A DNA stretch of 61,411 nt from JAGOLU01 sp037138475 (GTDB taxonomy: Bacteria > Patescibacteriota > Microgenomatia > UBA1406 > GWC2-37-13), in assembly GCA_037138475.1 (NCBI GenBank), contig JBAXII010000009.1, positions 1 to 61,411 of the forward strand, in the 5' to 3' direction. The position numbers and the translations under genes are program-made. The notes beneath the pieces were generated by a model that searched no databases, was not told the origin of the DNA, and worked only from the letters and a program-made list of their open reading frames with translations. Of the stretch, positions 1 through 7,632 are shown one piece after another (within the stretch, counting starts at the first letter, position 1; each line of letters starts with the position of its first letter).

Positions 1-154
1 TTGACTCGTACAGGGATGACGCACACCAATCTGTATGACTTTAGAGACTTTGGATCCCGGATCTCCCTGTCGGGATGGCGCACAGATACAACCTTAATAC
101 CATTACAAACCTTAGAGCATTATAAACTGCATAGCAGAAGAGCATGCTCGCTCG

Positions 155-1060
155 TCATTCTTCCTCTATCTCCTTCTCCAGCTTTTTGCTGGTGTAAACC
201 ACGAGTTCGCCGATGACGCCAGTCATCACGATCTGGAGCCCCACGACGATGAGCAATATGCCCGCGAGGAGGAGGGGACGATCCTTCAGGAGTACATCGG
301 TGAATATGCGCTCTATGCCCAGCCAGATAGTGATCACGAGGCCAGGGATGAAAAAGGACATGCCGATAGGTGCAAAAAAGTGCAACGGTTTTTGAGCAAA
401 TCGAAAGATAAAGTATGACGTGAGAATATCTGCAAAGACCGTAAGCCGGTTAAAAAATCCATACTTCGTCCGCCCATACAGTCTATTTTTGTGTCTGACG
501 ACTACCTCTATAGTTTTGAATCCCAACCGCTCGACCACGAGCGGGAGAAAGCGAAAGTTATCACCATAGAGCACCACATCATGCAGACACTCGCGGCGGA
601 ACATCTTAAATCCACAGTTGATATCGTGAAATGTCGATCCGAGGAGCTTGCGCAGGATGAGCGTGTTGCCGATAAATGAAGGGAGGACTCGATGCCACTC
701 ATGGCGGCGGTACTTCCGCCAGCCATTTACAAAGTCATACCCACGCATGATCGTCTGATAAAACAGCGGGATATCCCGTGGATCATCCTCCAGGTCCGCA
801 TCCATAAACAGGATGATGTCACCGGTCGACCTATCCAGACCGCGGCGGAGCGCGCGCCCTTTGTCTCCGCGACGCAGTTTGTGAAAGGTAAAGGCAGGGG
901 AGGGAGCGACGAGGAGCTGTTCCCAGTCATCGGTCGATCCATTGCTGACGAGGTGGACTTCATAGGGGACACCCAACTCATCCAGTGATGTCTGCAGCTG
1001 TGGGATGAGCTTTGCGAGACTTGCCGACTCATTTTTGAATGGGATGATGACAGAGATCAT
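155..1060 (-). CDS. Family 2 glycosyltransferase, DPM1/GtrB-like, with C-terminal membrane anchor
   Basis: Probably transfers a sugar from a nucleotide or polyprenyl donor on the cytoplasmic face of the membrane. The 301-residue protein opens with the GT-A nucleotide-binding strand SVIIPFKNE (residues 3-11). It carries the metal-binding DAD (87-89) in LFMDADLEDD and ends with two hydrophobic helices (about 228-249 and 262-288), as in polyprenyl-phosphate sugar synthases. A TATACT hexamer lies 6 nt before the ATG and there is no Shine-Dalgarno, so the mRNA is probably leaderless. It is the last gene of a minus-strand cluster of secreted proteins, which fits a role in surface glycans or protein glycosylation. 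Its first 67 codons recur at 4897-5097 in a chimeric gene. The substrate cannot be read from the sequence. Confidence 0.85.
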   Translation of the reverse strand: MISVIIPFKNESASLAKLIPQLQTSLDELGVPYEVHLVSNGSTDDWEQLLVAPSPAFTFHKLRRGDKGRALRRGLDRSTGDIILFMDADLEDDPRDIPLFYQTIMRGYDFVNGWRKYRRHEWHRVLPSFIGNTLILRKLLGSTFHDINCGFKMFRRECLHDVVLYGDNFRFLPLVVERLGFKTIEVVVRHKNRLYGRTKYGFFNRLTVFADILTSYFIFRFAQKPLHFFAPIGMSFFIPGLVITIWLGIERIFTDVLLKDRPLLLAGILLIVVGLQIVMTGVIGELVVYTSKKLEKEIEEE

Positions 1061-1073
1061 GAGATTAGTATAA

Positions 1074-1114
1074 CTGATAACGGATAGTTGATAGTTGATA
1101 GTTGATAACTGATT
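1074..1114. repeat. Degenerate heptanucleotide tract (GATAGTT type)
   Basis: GATAACG, three GATAGTT and GATAACT follow one another with an exact 7-nt period directly upstream of the glycosyltransferase promoter. This is one member of a family of tracts seen throughout the window. Confidence 0.8.
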
Positions 1115-1302
1115 GTATCAATTCAACATTTCCCCAGTACTATCCATTGATGCGGTCATTCCGATGAAAATCGGGATCCAATGGAGTAAATGATGCATCA
1201 ACTCGCCCTCGTCCCGCAGAGCGGGATAAATTTCAGAACGAGGGGGAAGCGAGTGCAAATGAGCGGGGGTGTAACTCATGGATCCCGTGACGTAGCACGG
1301 GA

Positions 1303-1490
1303 TTGTAATAGTCAACTAATTCGATGACGTTTATTGCTTGGTCATTCTGAACGGAGTGAAGAATCTTATGCAACGTGGGTCTATGAGATCTTTCGACTTC
1401 GCTTACGCTACGCTCAAGATGACTGACCGGGCACTGAACATGCAGTAATTCTGTCACCGATATTATTTACTATTACAGGGATGACATGCA
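1303..1490. repeat. Composite palindromic intergenic element with inverted ends
   Basis: The left end TAGTCAACTAATTCGATGAC (1306-1325) resembles the reverse complement of the right end near 1454-1473. Between them lies the dispersed unit beginning GTCATTCTGAACGGAGTGAA at 1341-1366. The stretch 1061-1588 holds no convincing gene; 1150-1300 contains ATCCCG...CGGGAT palindromes. Confidence 0.6.
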
Positions 1491-1497
1491 AATGCAA

Positions 1498-1547
1498 ACT
1501 TTCAGACTTTATGAGTTTACGGACTTTCGACTTTATAGACTTTGGAT
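1498..1547. repeat. Degenerate short-period tract (ACTTTCG/ACTTTAT type)
   Basis: Repeated ACTTT cores are spaced 7-9 nt apart just downstream of the composite element and before the 3' end of the dockerin-protein gene. The period is less regular than in the other tracts. Confidence 0.6.
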
Positions 1548-1588
1548 TTTGTTCATCGTTATACGCTATGAGCTTTACGTTGTCCGTT

Positions 1589-3829
1589 TTAGATCTCATC
1601 AATATTATTTACCAGGTTTGTGATGGTGAGTACATAGTCCTGCGTATCTAGAACTCCATCCATATTGATATCGGCTATCCGAAGTATTTCCGGATCCTCG
1701 GACGGAATCTTTTTGCGAATATACGTAAAGTCTGTCGAGTCTACGACTGTGTCCTGCTTTCCATTGATGGGGAGATCTCCCGAGGGAAGAAAGACTTTGG
1801 AAAAGTCAAAGCTATTTAAACCCGATTTGAGTTGAATGATTCCGGCATTGATCTGCGGACAGGTATATGAGCCATCTGGCTCTTGCTTGCCCTTATTTGG
1901 TTCGGGAGAACAAAAACGCTTTGCAAGATGTTTGCCCGCTTTGACCACGATCTTGTATCCGGTACCTGGCTTGAGCACCTTTGGATCAAATGACACCGTA
2001 CCCTCAAAAATCCCTTCCCCAACTGCGACGAACTCATTTTCTACAGGTTCAGTGTTTTTTAAGAGAACGCTGCTTCCACTACCCCCTCCTACTGATACCA
2101 TCACCTTCAATTTATTATAAGGAAGTGGACGATCAGTCAACACTCCTTGAGGTCTGACACGCAACTGGATAGAAACTCTTTCTACAGATACTGTCACCTG
2201 GGGCACAGGAGTAGGACTTGATTCTGGTGCAATGCTGATAGTCTCTTGGGGAGGCGGAACTGTTGCTTGTACTAGAGTGGGAGATAAAGTAGGAATGGGC
2301 GTGAGAATGGAAGTGGGAATCTGTGTCGGCTGGATCGGGGGAAGCAGGGTGATAGTTGCCGTACAGTTTGCTACGGTGCCCCATGCAAAGTCAGTAGATG
2401 CATTTTCATCTTTGAGCTGTGCTTTGAACTGGAAAACTGTTCGATTTGCCTGAAAAGAATTTATGTTTTCATAGGTGTATTCTCTTTTATAAACACCATT
2501 ATACCCATCTGTCTGAGGCATCATAAGCATGTCCTCAGCGACTTTTACCCCATCAGAAAACGCAATTAGGTTTGGTGATCTTGTAGGCTCAGTTGGCGCG
2601 TCCTTGAGTCCCAGCACAAACCGAACTACGCCTCCCGGAGCTACGTTTGCAGATTTGCGTCCACTCTGTATTTCTACACTTCCAACTGCAGCAGTTTCAG
2701 ATTTATCTATCACTAGATCGCCACAAGAGATCTTGGTAGCAGGGGGTGGTGATATTGGATCAGGGTGTAACACCTGGTTTGGGTCGATTAAGTAGAGCCA
2801 CCAATCATTTAGCCTGCCACTTGCATCTTGCCCTGCTTTTTGAGGGAGATGCCTCATCCACCATCTATAGTACCCATCACTCGTGCACCCCCATGCAGTA
2901 CAACTGATGCTCTTTTTTGTCGAGTTTGGATCACCGAGATTGGGATAGTTGCCAAAATCATCACAGATCGAATCAACGGTAGTTGTATTTGAGTATTCAT
3001 AGTCATTCGCCGCATTGGGGGGGTAGTGTATCGATCCACATCCTGAAAAGCTAAAGTTAGGCGACTGTTTTTTTACCAAGCCGAATTTGTTCCATGCATG
3101 ATTGATGTTATTCTGTTGCCAGCTCCCAAAAACCTCCCTCATAGTATCCTCCATGCGATGTCCAAAATTATGCACTGCCTCAGAAAATGATCGTTCGTAG
3201 CTAAAACCCATGATTGGAAGAAGCTTGATACATCCTGAAGTGAGTAGAGGAGGGGAGTTAAAACTGAATGCGTTACGGCCAGCAAGTCGTGATTCATAAA
3301 ATCCAAACCAGGGTGCGCCCCACATCCACAGCTCATCCATACGTCCAGCATTAAACTCTTCACATATCTGGTGCTCATCTAATATCTTCTGATAGTCCGC
3401 AATGTCAGGGCTTATGCAGTTAGCTCTATTCGATAGACAAGAAAGATAGGATTCTAGAGTATACCGTTGCCCATTTTCTTTGACTGGGATGCCATCTACT
3501 TCTTTTCTGGTGACTATCTCATATTGCAGTCTTCCATTGCTCGTCTCGTTGAACCAATTGATGATTTGCGAAGTGATCACCTCAGGTTCAGCCCACTGCT
3601 GGTAGGTGGTAAGTTTCTTCCCATCTTTTATGACCGGATTAAATACTAAAAGATATACTTTTTTCTTCTGCTCACTTGCACGAACCTTGGTTTGTTGTAT
3701 GGGAGTTTTCGAGCTCCGTAGCACTAGTGTCATCGCGATGACGGAGAGAGTGAGTATGGCATACAGACCGAGTCTGGCGATGTGATGGAGCCTCTCTATC
3801 CGAGCGTGATGAAGTTTGGATGAATGCAT
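1589..3829 (-). CDS. Large secreted protein with C-terminal dockerin-like domain
   Basis: A 746-residue exported or surface protein. A basic, His-rich N-terminus and one hydrophobic helix (about 17-37) are followed by KVRASE, a plausible signal-peptidase site. Residues 55-360 form a compact domain with HNFGH at 220-224 and a Cys/Trp-rich stretch. The HxxxH spacing hints at a metal site, but this is not a canonical HExxH. Beta-rich modules and a Pro/Thr linker follow. The last 60 residues contain two calcium-loop-like repeats, the second starting DINMDGVLDTQDY, typical of dockerin type I. The N-terminus is shared with the proteins at 5131 and 7633. A TATGTT-like -10 lies 5 nt before ATG. A dockerin without a recognised cohesin here leaves the binding partner unknown. 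Confidence 0.75.
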   Translation of the reverse strand: MHSSKLHHARIERLHHIARLGLYAILTLSVIAMTLVLRSSKTPIQQTKVRASEQKKKVYLLVFNPVIKDGKKLTTYQQWAEPEVITSQIINWFNETSNGRLQYEIVTRKEVDGIPVKENGQRYTLESYLSCLSNRANCISPDIADYQKILDEHQICEEFNAGRMDELWMWGAPWFGFYESRLAGRNAFSFNSPPLLTSGCIKLLPIMGFSYERSFSEAVHNFGHRMEDTMREVFGSWQQNNINHAWNKFGLVKKQSPNFSFSGCGSIHYPPNAANDYEYSNTTTVDSICDDFGNYPNLGDPNSTKKSISCTAWGCTSDGYYRWWMRHLPQKAGQDASGRLNDWWLYLIDPNQVLHPDPISPPPATKISCGDLVIDKSETAAVGSVEIQSGRKSANVAPGGVVRFVLGLKDAPTEPTRSPNLIAFSDGVKVAEDMLMMPQTDGYNGVYKREYTYENINSFQANRTVFQFKAQLKDENASTDFAWGTVANCTATITLLPPIQPTQIPTSILTPIPTLSPTLVQATVPPPQETISIAPESSPTPVPQVTVSVERVSIQLRVRPQGVLTDRPLPYNKLKVMVSVGGGSGSSVLLKNTEPVENEFVAVGEGIFEGTVSFDPKVLKPGTGYKIVVKAGKHLAKRFCSPEPNKGKQEPDGSYTCPQINAGIIQLKSGLNSFDFSKVFLPSGDLPINGKQDTVVDSTDFTYIRKKIPSEDPEILRIADINMDGVLDTQDYVLTITNLVNNIDEI

Positions 3830-3867
3830 GGATGAACATAATCAGTATAGTCGGAGGAAACGGTAAT

Positions 3868-3965
3868 TAATAATGAATAATGAAGAATTAGAAATCAAGA
3901 GTGGTACATACTCACCATTAATTCCTTATTAATTATTCCTTATTAATTATTCATTATTCATTACC
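3868..3965. repeat. Two heptanucleotide tracts (ATAATGA and ATTATTC types)
   Basis: ATAATGA units (about 3868-3900) and ATTATTC/CTTATTA units (3917-3964) keep a 7-nt period across the gap between the dockerin protein and the small membrane protein. Confidence 0.75.
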
Positions 3966-4527
3966 TTGCCAGCAGTTCGAGGAGCTCTTGGGGTGGTGGC
4001 TCTTGACCTTTGGGATACTCGACCTGGAGTTGCTGCCCTGATGCAGATACAAAGGTCATTTGATCTACGGCGAGCTCTGAGATGTGTACCACGGTCTCTG
4101 TCTGCCCTGAGGCGTTCGTGTGAGTCTCGATGCCGGGATTGGAGCCGTTAGTATTGAGTGGGGGATTGCTCTGTCCTGGGGCTTGGGCGATCTGGTCAGG
4201 AGTGGCTGGCTGACCATCTGGTGTAGTGGCAGGAGTCTCAGGAGCAGGCTGAGTCCACGGGAGGAAGCGTGCGATAAAGGACTGAGATGGCTCAGGGACG
4301 TATCCTGGATCTGCGGGAGTGAGTGGCTCACCTTCAGAGTTTACTTGGGGAGGGCGTGATCCAAATCGGGAGCTGAGCGAAATGTACTTCTCATTCACAT
4401 ACTCTCCAAAGGGGAGACGTGCCATGGGAGTACCATTGATAAAGTAGTCCTTGGAGAGGAAGCTAGAGATACCAAATGCCACCGCCATGATGGCAATGAT
4501 TTTGAGTCGGCGCATGAGGTGATTCAT
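3961..4527 (-). CDS. Small membrane-anchored protein with Pro-rich linker (copy 1)
   Basis: Function not recognised. The 188-residue protein has one N-terminal membrane helix (about 8-24). A conserved segment follows (DYFINGTPMARLPFGEYVNE), then a long Pro/Thr/Gln/Asn linker and a short folded-looking C-terminus (VVHISELAVDQMTF...ELLELLAR). The paralogue at 7045-7617 is nearly identical at both ends and differs mainly in the linker, so both ends are under constraint and the linker acts as a spacer. Each copy sits directly downstream of a large secreted protein or fragment (12-16 nt gaps), suggesting a partner that anchors or presents it. TAATTT lies 9 nt before ATG. Confidence 0.8.
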   Translation of the reverse strand: MNHLMRRLKIIAIMAVAFGISSFLSKDYFINGTPMARLPFGEYVNEKYISLSSRFGSRPPQVNSEGEPLTPADPGYVPEPSQSFIARFLPWTQPAPETPATTPDGQPATPDQIAQAPGQSNPPLNTNGSNPGIETHTNASGQTETVVHISELAVDQMTFVSASGQQLQVEYPKGQEPPPQELLELLAR

Positions 4528-4539
4528 AGGGGGAAAAAA

Positions 4540-5097
4540 TTAGAGATCAATGGTAAAGGGAATTTCAACATATTGTTCTGTTTCTCCTGAGTATTTGATG
4601 TTGCCCACGATACCAGTTGGTCCACGACCAGTAAAGACGGAGATGCCTTTGCTTTTATCCGGAGTAGGACCGATCGTGCTAGTATCAGTTGCCTTTCTGA
4701 CTCCCCAGAGGAGCTCGCTCCCTGCAAGCCAGGACTTGATCTCTTCTTGTCCTACGAGCTTCACGATGAGCGTGCGTGAACCAGCACCTTGGCGACACTC
4801 GATAAATTGGTTATTCATTGCAAATCCTGAGTAACCAAGTGTTCCTGCACATGCTTTGAGATCATTCGATCCCTGTTTCTTCGCTGCAATGACTATCTTG
4901 TCCCCGCGTCGGAGTTTGTGAAAGGTGAATGCAGGAGAGGGAGCGACGAGGAGCTGCTCCCAGTCATCGGTCGATCCATTACTGACGAGGTGGACTTCAT
5001 AGGGGACACCCAACTCATCCAGTGATGTCTGCAGCTGTGGGATGAGCTTTGCGAGGCTCGCCGATTCGTTTTTGAATGGGATGATGACAGAGATCAT
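4540..5097 (-). CDS. Chimeric ORF: glycosyltransferase N-terminus fused to a surface-protein tail
   Basis: Residues 1-67 are identical to the GT2 enzyme at 155-1060 and stop at RRGDK, before the catalytic DxD. The remaining 118 residues resemble the C-terminus of the secreted protein at 7633-10020 (shared pattern S-W-L-x-G-x-x-x-x-W-G followed by V-x-G-R-G). By my alignment the shared 201 nt differ at 13 positions, all synonymous. The product has no signal peptide although its tail belongs to an extracellular family, and it cannot be an active glycosyltransferase. A TAGAAT hexamer lies 9 nt before ATG. It could be a stable fusion, or a recent recombination scar whose 5' part came from a diverged but functional copy. 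Confidence 0.75.
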   Translation of the reverse strand: MISVIIPFKNESASLAKLIPQLQTSLDELGVPYEVHLVSNGSTDDWEQLLVAPSPAFTFHKLRRGDKIVIAAKKQGSNDLKACAGTLGYSGFAMNNQFIECRQGAGSRTLIVKLVGQEEIKSWLAGSELLWGVRKATDTSTIGPTPDKSKGISVFTGRGPTGIVGNIKYSGETEQYVEIPFTIDL

Positions 5098-5130
5098 AAC
5101 GTACTTATTCTACTATATTCCTATCCGCAT

Positions 5131-6660
5131 TTACTCTTGGACTCGAAGATCATCAAGTTTGTATACCGGTACTGTATGGCGCTGACCATTTTCCTGGATA
5201 TGTGCCTGCTCTATTGACTGTGGTGGCAACTGAGAGATGATCTGCCCTACAGATACCATATCGATATCTGGGTCGGACGAACTGACTTTATAGACCATAC
5301 CTACCTGAGTCAATGTGTTGAACAATGCGTCATATGCTGGCCGATTCACCTCATCAAATCCATCAAAGGGAATGATGATGTTGGTGAATGTGATCTTTGA
5401 CCTTGTAGCATCCAGGTCACATTTTGGCTCTTTTCCAGATTTGAGTACACCACTCCAATCTGAATCAAATGCATATGCTACATTCTTTACAAGATCTATC
5501 TTGCATCCAGAAGATAGTCGAAGCGTACTTGGTGCATGGAGTATGTACACCACTATGTCTGACATCGTCGGATATTTTGCCTTTAGATAAGCGAAGTCAT
5601 ATGTTGCTTTCACGCCAATTGGCAGGAGCTTTTTTGAAAAGGCAGGTGAGGACCCAGGTGGAGCAGTTTTCAAAAGCGGAAGAGTTACACGTGTCGGTGT
5701 CGGAACGGCGATTGGAGTGGGTGTTGGGTCATCTGCATTAGTACCCTTTCCCTTGGGATCGCAACCTTTGAGTGAGGGTGGATCACATGGCAATTTCCCC
5801 GGCGATGGGGAGGGAGTGTTGGATGCTTTCGGAGCGAGTGTGGGTGGAGGAGTGGTAGGCACCCTGAGGATCAGATTGGCCTTACAGTTTGGGTCTACTC
5901 CCCACAACAGATTGTCATCTACAGGGATCGGTGTCGATCCTGGTGTGCGCTCGATGCTGACGATTTGAGCGTTGATCTGGAGCGCGAGCGCAGAGTTACT
6001 CTTAAATAAATCTTCAAATCTGGCTTTGTTCACGGCAATCAATGTGTCTCTGGTTATCGCATCTTTCATGCCTACTACAGATAGACTTCCAAGATGCTCT
6101 TGGTTCCAATATACATTAAATTTAGAATGAACAGTAGCGATGCTCGCAGATGTATTCAGATTCATCGTGATTGCCGAAACGCCATTTTCCAAGCTTCCTG
6201 GATTTATCTGTAGGTTTAGGCAGGATATTTTTTGCGGATCACTTGGTGATGGGGGAGGTGTTGTAGTGGGTGGGGTGAGTGTCGTGGTTGGACTTGTAGG
6301 GGTGGATGTCGGCACAACATCGTTTTGCATGCACCACGCACTCACTGCATTGTTCGCTTTTTGCGTGTCGCGGTCATAACATCTATTTGGATTCTGATTT
6401 CTCACTCCCTTACGTGTTTCACAATCAAAGCTCTGTAACCAAAAACAATTCAAGCTATTTGGAACTTTTTCGCATTCCTCCTTCGTACCATAATTACAAC
6501 TCGTACTCGCCCGTGCCCCACTACTCCCCACACTCGTCCCGGGACGATTCAGGGATACAGTCATCGCAATGACAGAGAGGGTGAGGAGGGCATACACCCC
6601 GAGTCTGGCGATGTGATGAAATCGATCAATTTGGGTGTGAGGGAGTTTTGATGAGTGCAT
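5131..6660 (-). CDS. Secreted protein with shared N-terminal leader and Pro/Thr-rich linkers
   Basis: Unrecognised 509-residue exported protein. The first 52 residues nearly match those of the protein at 7633-10020: His-rich start, helix GVYALLTLSVIAMTVSL, then SGARAS as a likely cleavage site. A short Cys-rich part (about 53-110), a first globular part (about 145-270), Pro/Ser/Thr linkers with CDPP...CDPKGKG, and a C-terminal globular part (about 345-505) follow. No enzyme motif is visible. It lies 34 nt upstream of the chimeric ORF, whose tail may once have belonged to a protein of this kind. A TACTGT-like -10 lies 6 nt before ATG. Confidence 0.75.
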   Translation of the reverse strand: MHSSKLPHTQIDRFHHIARLGVYALLTLSVIAMTVSLNRPGTSVGSSGARASTSCNYGTKEECEKVPNSLNCFWLQSFDCETRKGVRNQNPNRCYDRDTQKANNAVSAWCMQNDVVPTSTPTSPTTTLTPPTTTPPPSPSDPQKISCLNLQINPGSLENGVSAITMNLNTSASIATVHSKFNVYWNQEHLGSLSVVGMKDAITRDTLIAVNKARFEDLFKSNSALALQINAQIVSIERTPGSTPIPVDDNLLWGVDPNCKANLILRVPTTPPPTLAPKASNTPSPSPGKLPCDPPSLKGCDPKGKGTNADDPTPTPIAVPTPTRVTLPLLKTAPPGSSPAFSKKLLPIGVKATYDFAYLKAKYPTMSDIVVYILHAPSTLRLSSGCKIDLVKNVAYAFDSDWSGVLKSGKEPKCDLDATRSKITFTNIIIPFDGFDEVNRPAYDALFNTLTQVGMVYKVSSSDPDIDMVSVGQIISQLPPQSIEQAHIQENGQRHTVPVYKLDDLRVQE

Positions 6661-7044
6661 GGGGGTACAGTACCATCAATATACAGGAGCGGAGTGGAGG
6701 AGTGCAAGGGAAAGTGAGAAATAATTGATAATGGATAATTGAGAATTGAAAATTACCAGTAAGTGGGGGAGTAGCGTAACTCGTCATCCTCGTGAAAGCG
6801 AGGATCTCCAGAAACTCCCCCTGCGAAGCAAGACTACGCTCGGGGAGGGTCTTCAACACAAAGCGTAGAAGGAGGTTGTCTATACTTTGTCAGTCTACCC
6901 CTCTGAGGCGGGCGACAAACTCATGCATTGGGAGATTGCCACGTCATTTCATTCCTCGCAATGACAAACATCAAGGCATGACGCGACATGTGCGTAAGGT
7001 GAGTTCTCCATTCTCCATTATTAATTATTCATTAATACTGATCT
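6661..7044. repeat. Intergenic stretch with heptanucleotide tracts and a GC-rich palindrome remnant
   Basis: No gene is supported. A TTGATAA/TGGATAA tract (6718-6765) and a TCTCCAT/TATTAAT tract (7005-7038) keep a 7-nt period. Between them are pieces of the dispersed palindromes (ATCCTCG...CGAGGAT; CTCCCC...GGGGAG). Confidence 0.6.
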
Positions 7045-7617
7045 CTACCTCGCCAGCAGCTCGAGGAGCTCTTGGGGAGGAGGCTCTTGACCTTTGGGAT
7101 ACTCGACTTGGACTTGCTGTCCTGATGCAGATACAAAGGTCATTTGATCTACGGCGAGCTCGGAGATGTGTACCACAGTCTCTGTCTGTCCAGTGGCTGT
7201 CGTGCGTGTCTCGATGCCGGGATTGGAGCCATTTTGGTTCAGGGGAGGATTTTGTGCGATCTGATCTGGATTTGCAGGAACAGAGGGATTGACTGGCTGA
7301 CCATCTGGTGTAGTGGCGGGAGTCTCAGGAGCAGGCTGGGTCCAGGGGAGGAAGCGAGCGATAAACGAGTCTTGTGGAGGGGGTGTGTATCCTGGGTCAG
7401 TCGGGGCGAGGGGCTGTCCATCTTCGTTTACGGCAGGAGCAGCTGGCTTACCAAAGCGTGTGCTGAGCGAAATGTACTTTTCATTCACATACTCTCCAAA
7501 GGGGAGACGTGCCATGGGAGTACCATTGATAAAGTAGTCCTTTGAGAGGAAGCTCGATATGCCAAATGCTACTGCCATGATGGCGATGATTTTGAGTCGA
7601 CGGATGAGGTGGGGCAT
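7045..7617 (-). CDS. Small membrane-anchored protein with Pro-rich linker (copy 2)
   Basis: Paralogue of 3961-4527 (190 residues). The N-terminal helix, the NGTPMARLPFGEYVNEKYIS segment and the C-terminal 45 residues are almost unchanged, while the Pro/Ala-rich linker differs in length and content. It starts 16 nt after the stop of the 795-residue secreted protein and has its own TATATT hexamer 7 nt before ATG. The repeated pairing of one large exported protein with one of these is the best clue to its role. Function unknown. Confidence 0.8.
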   Translation of the reverse strand: MPHLIRRLKIIAIMAVAFGISSFLSKDYFINGTPMARLPFGEYVNEKYISLSTRFGKPAAPAVNEDGQPLAPTDPGYTPPPQDSFIARFLPWTQPAPETPATTPDGQPVNPSVPANPDQIAQNPPLNQNGSNPGIETRTTATGQTETVVHISELAVDQMTFVSASGQQVQVEYPKGQEPPPQELLELLAR

Positions 7618-7632
7618 AGGGTGGAATATAAA

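Noticed and set aside
1..216. Short ORF at the left edge of the window.
   Set aside because: It covers a copy of the composite repeat's right end and the antisense of the glycosyltransferase 3' end.
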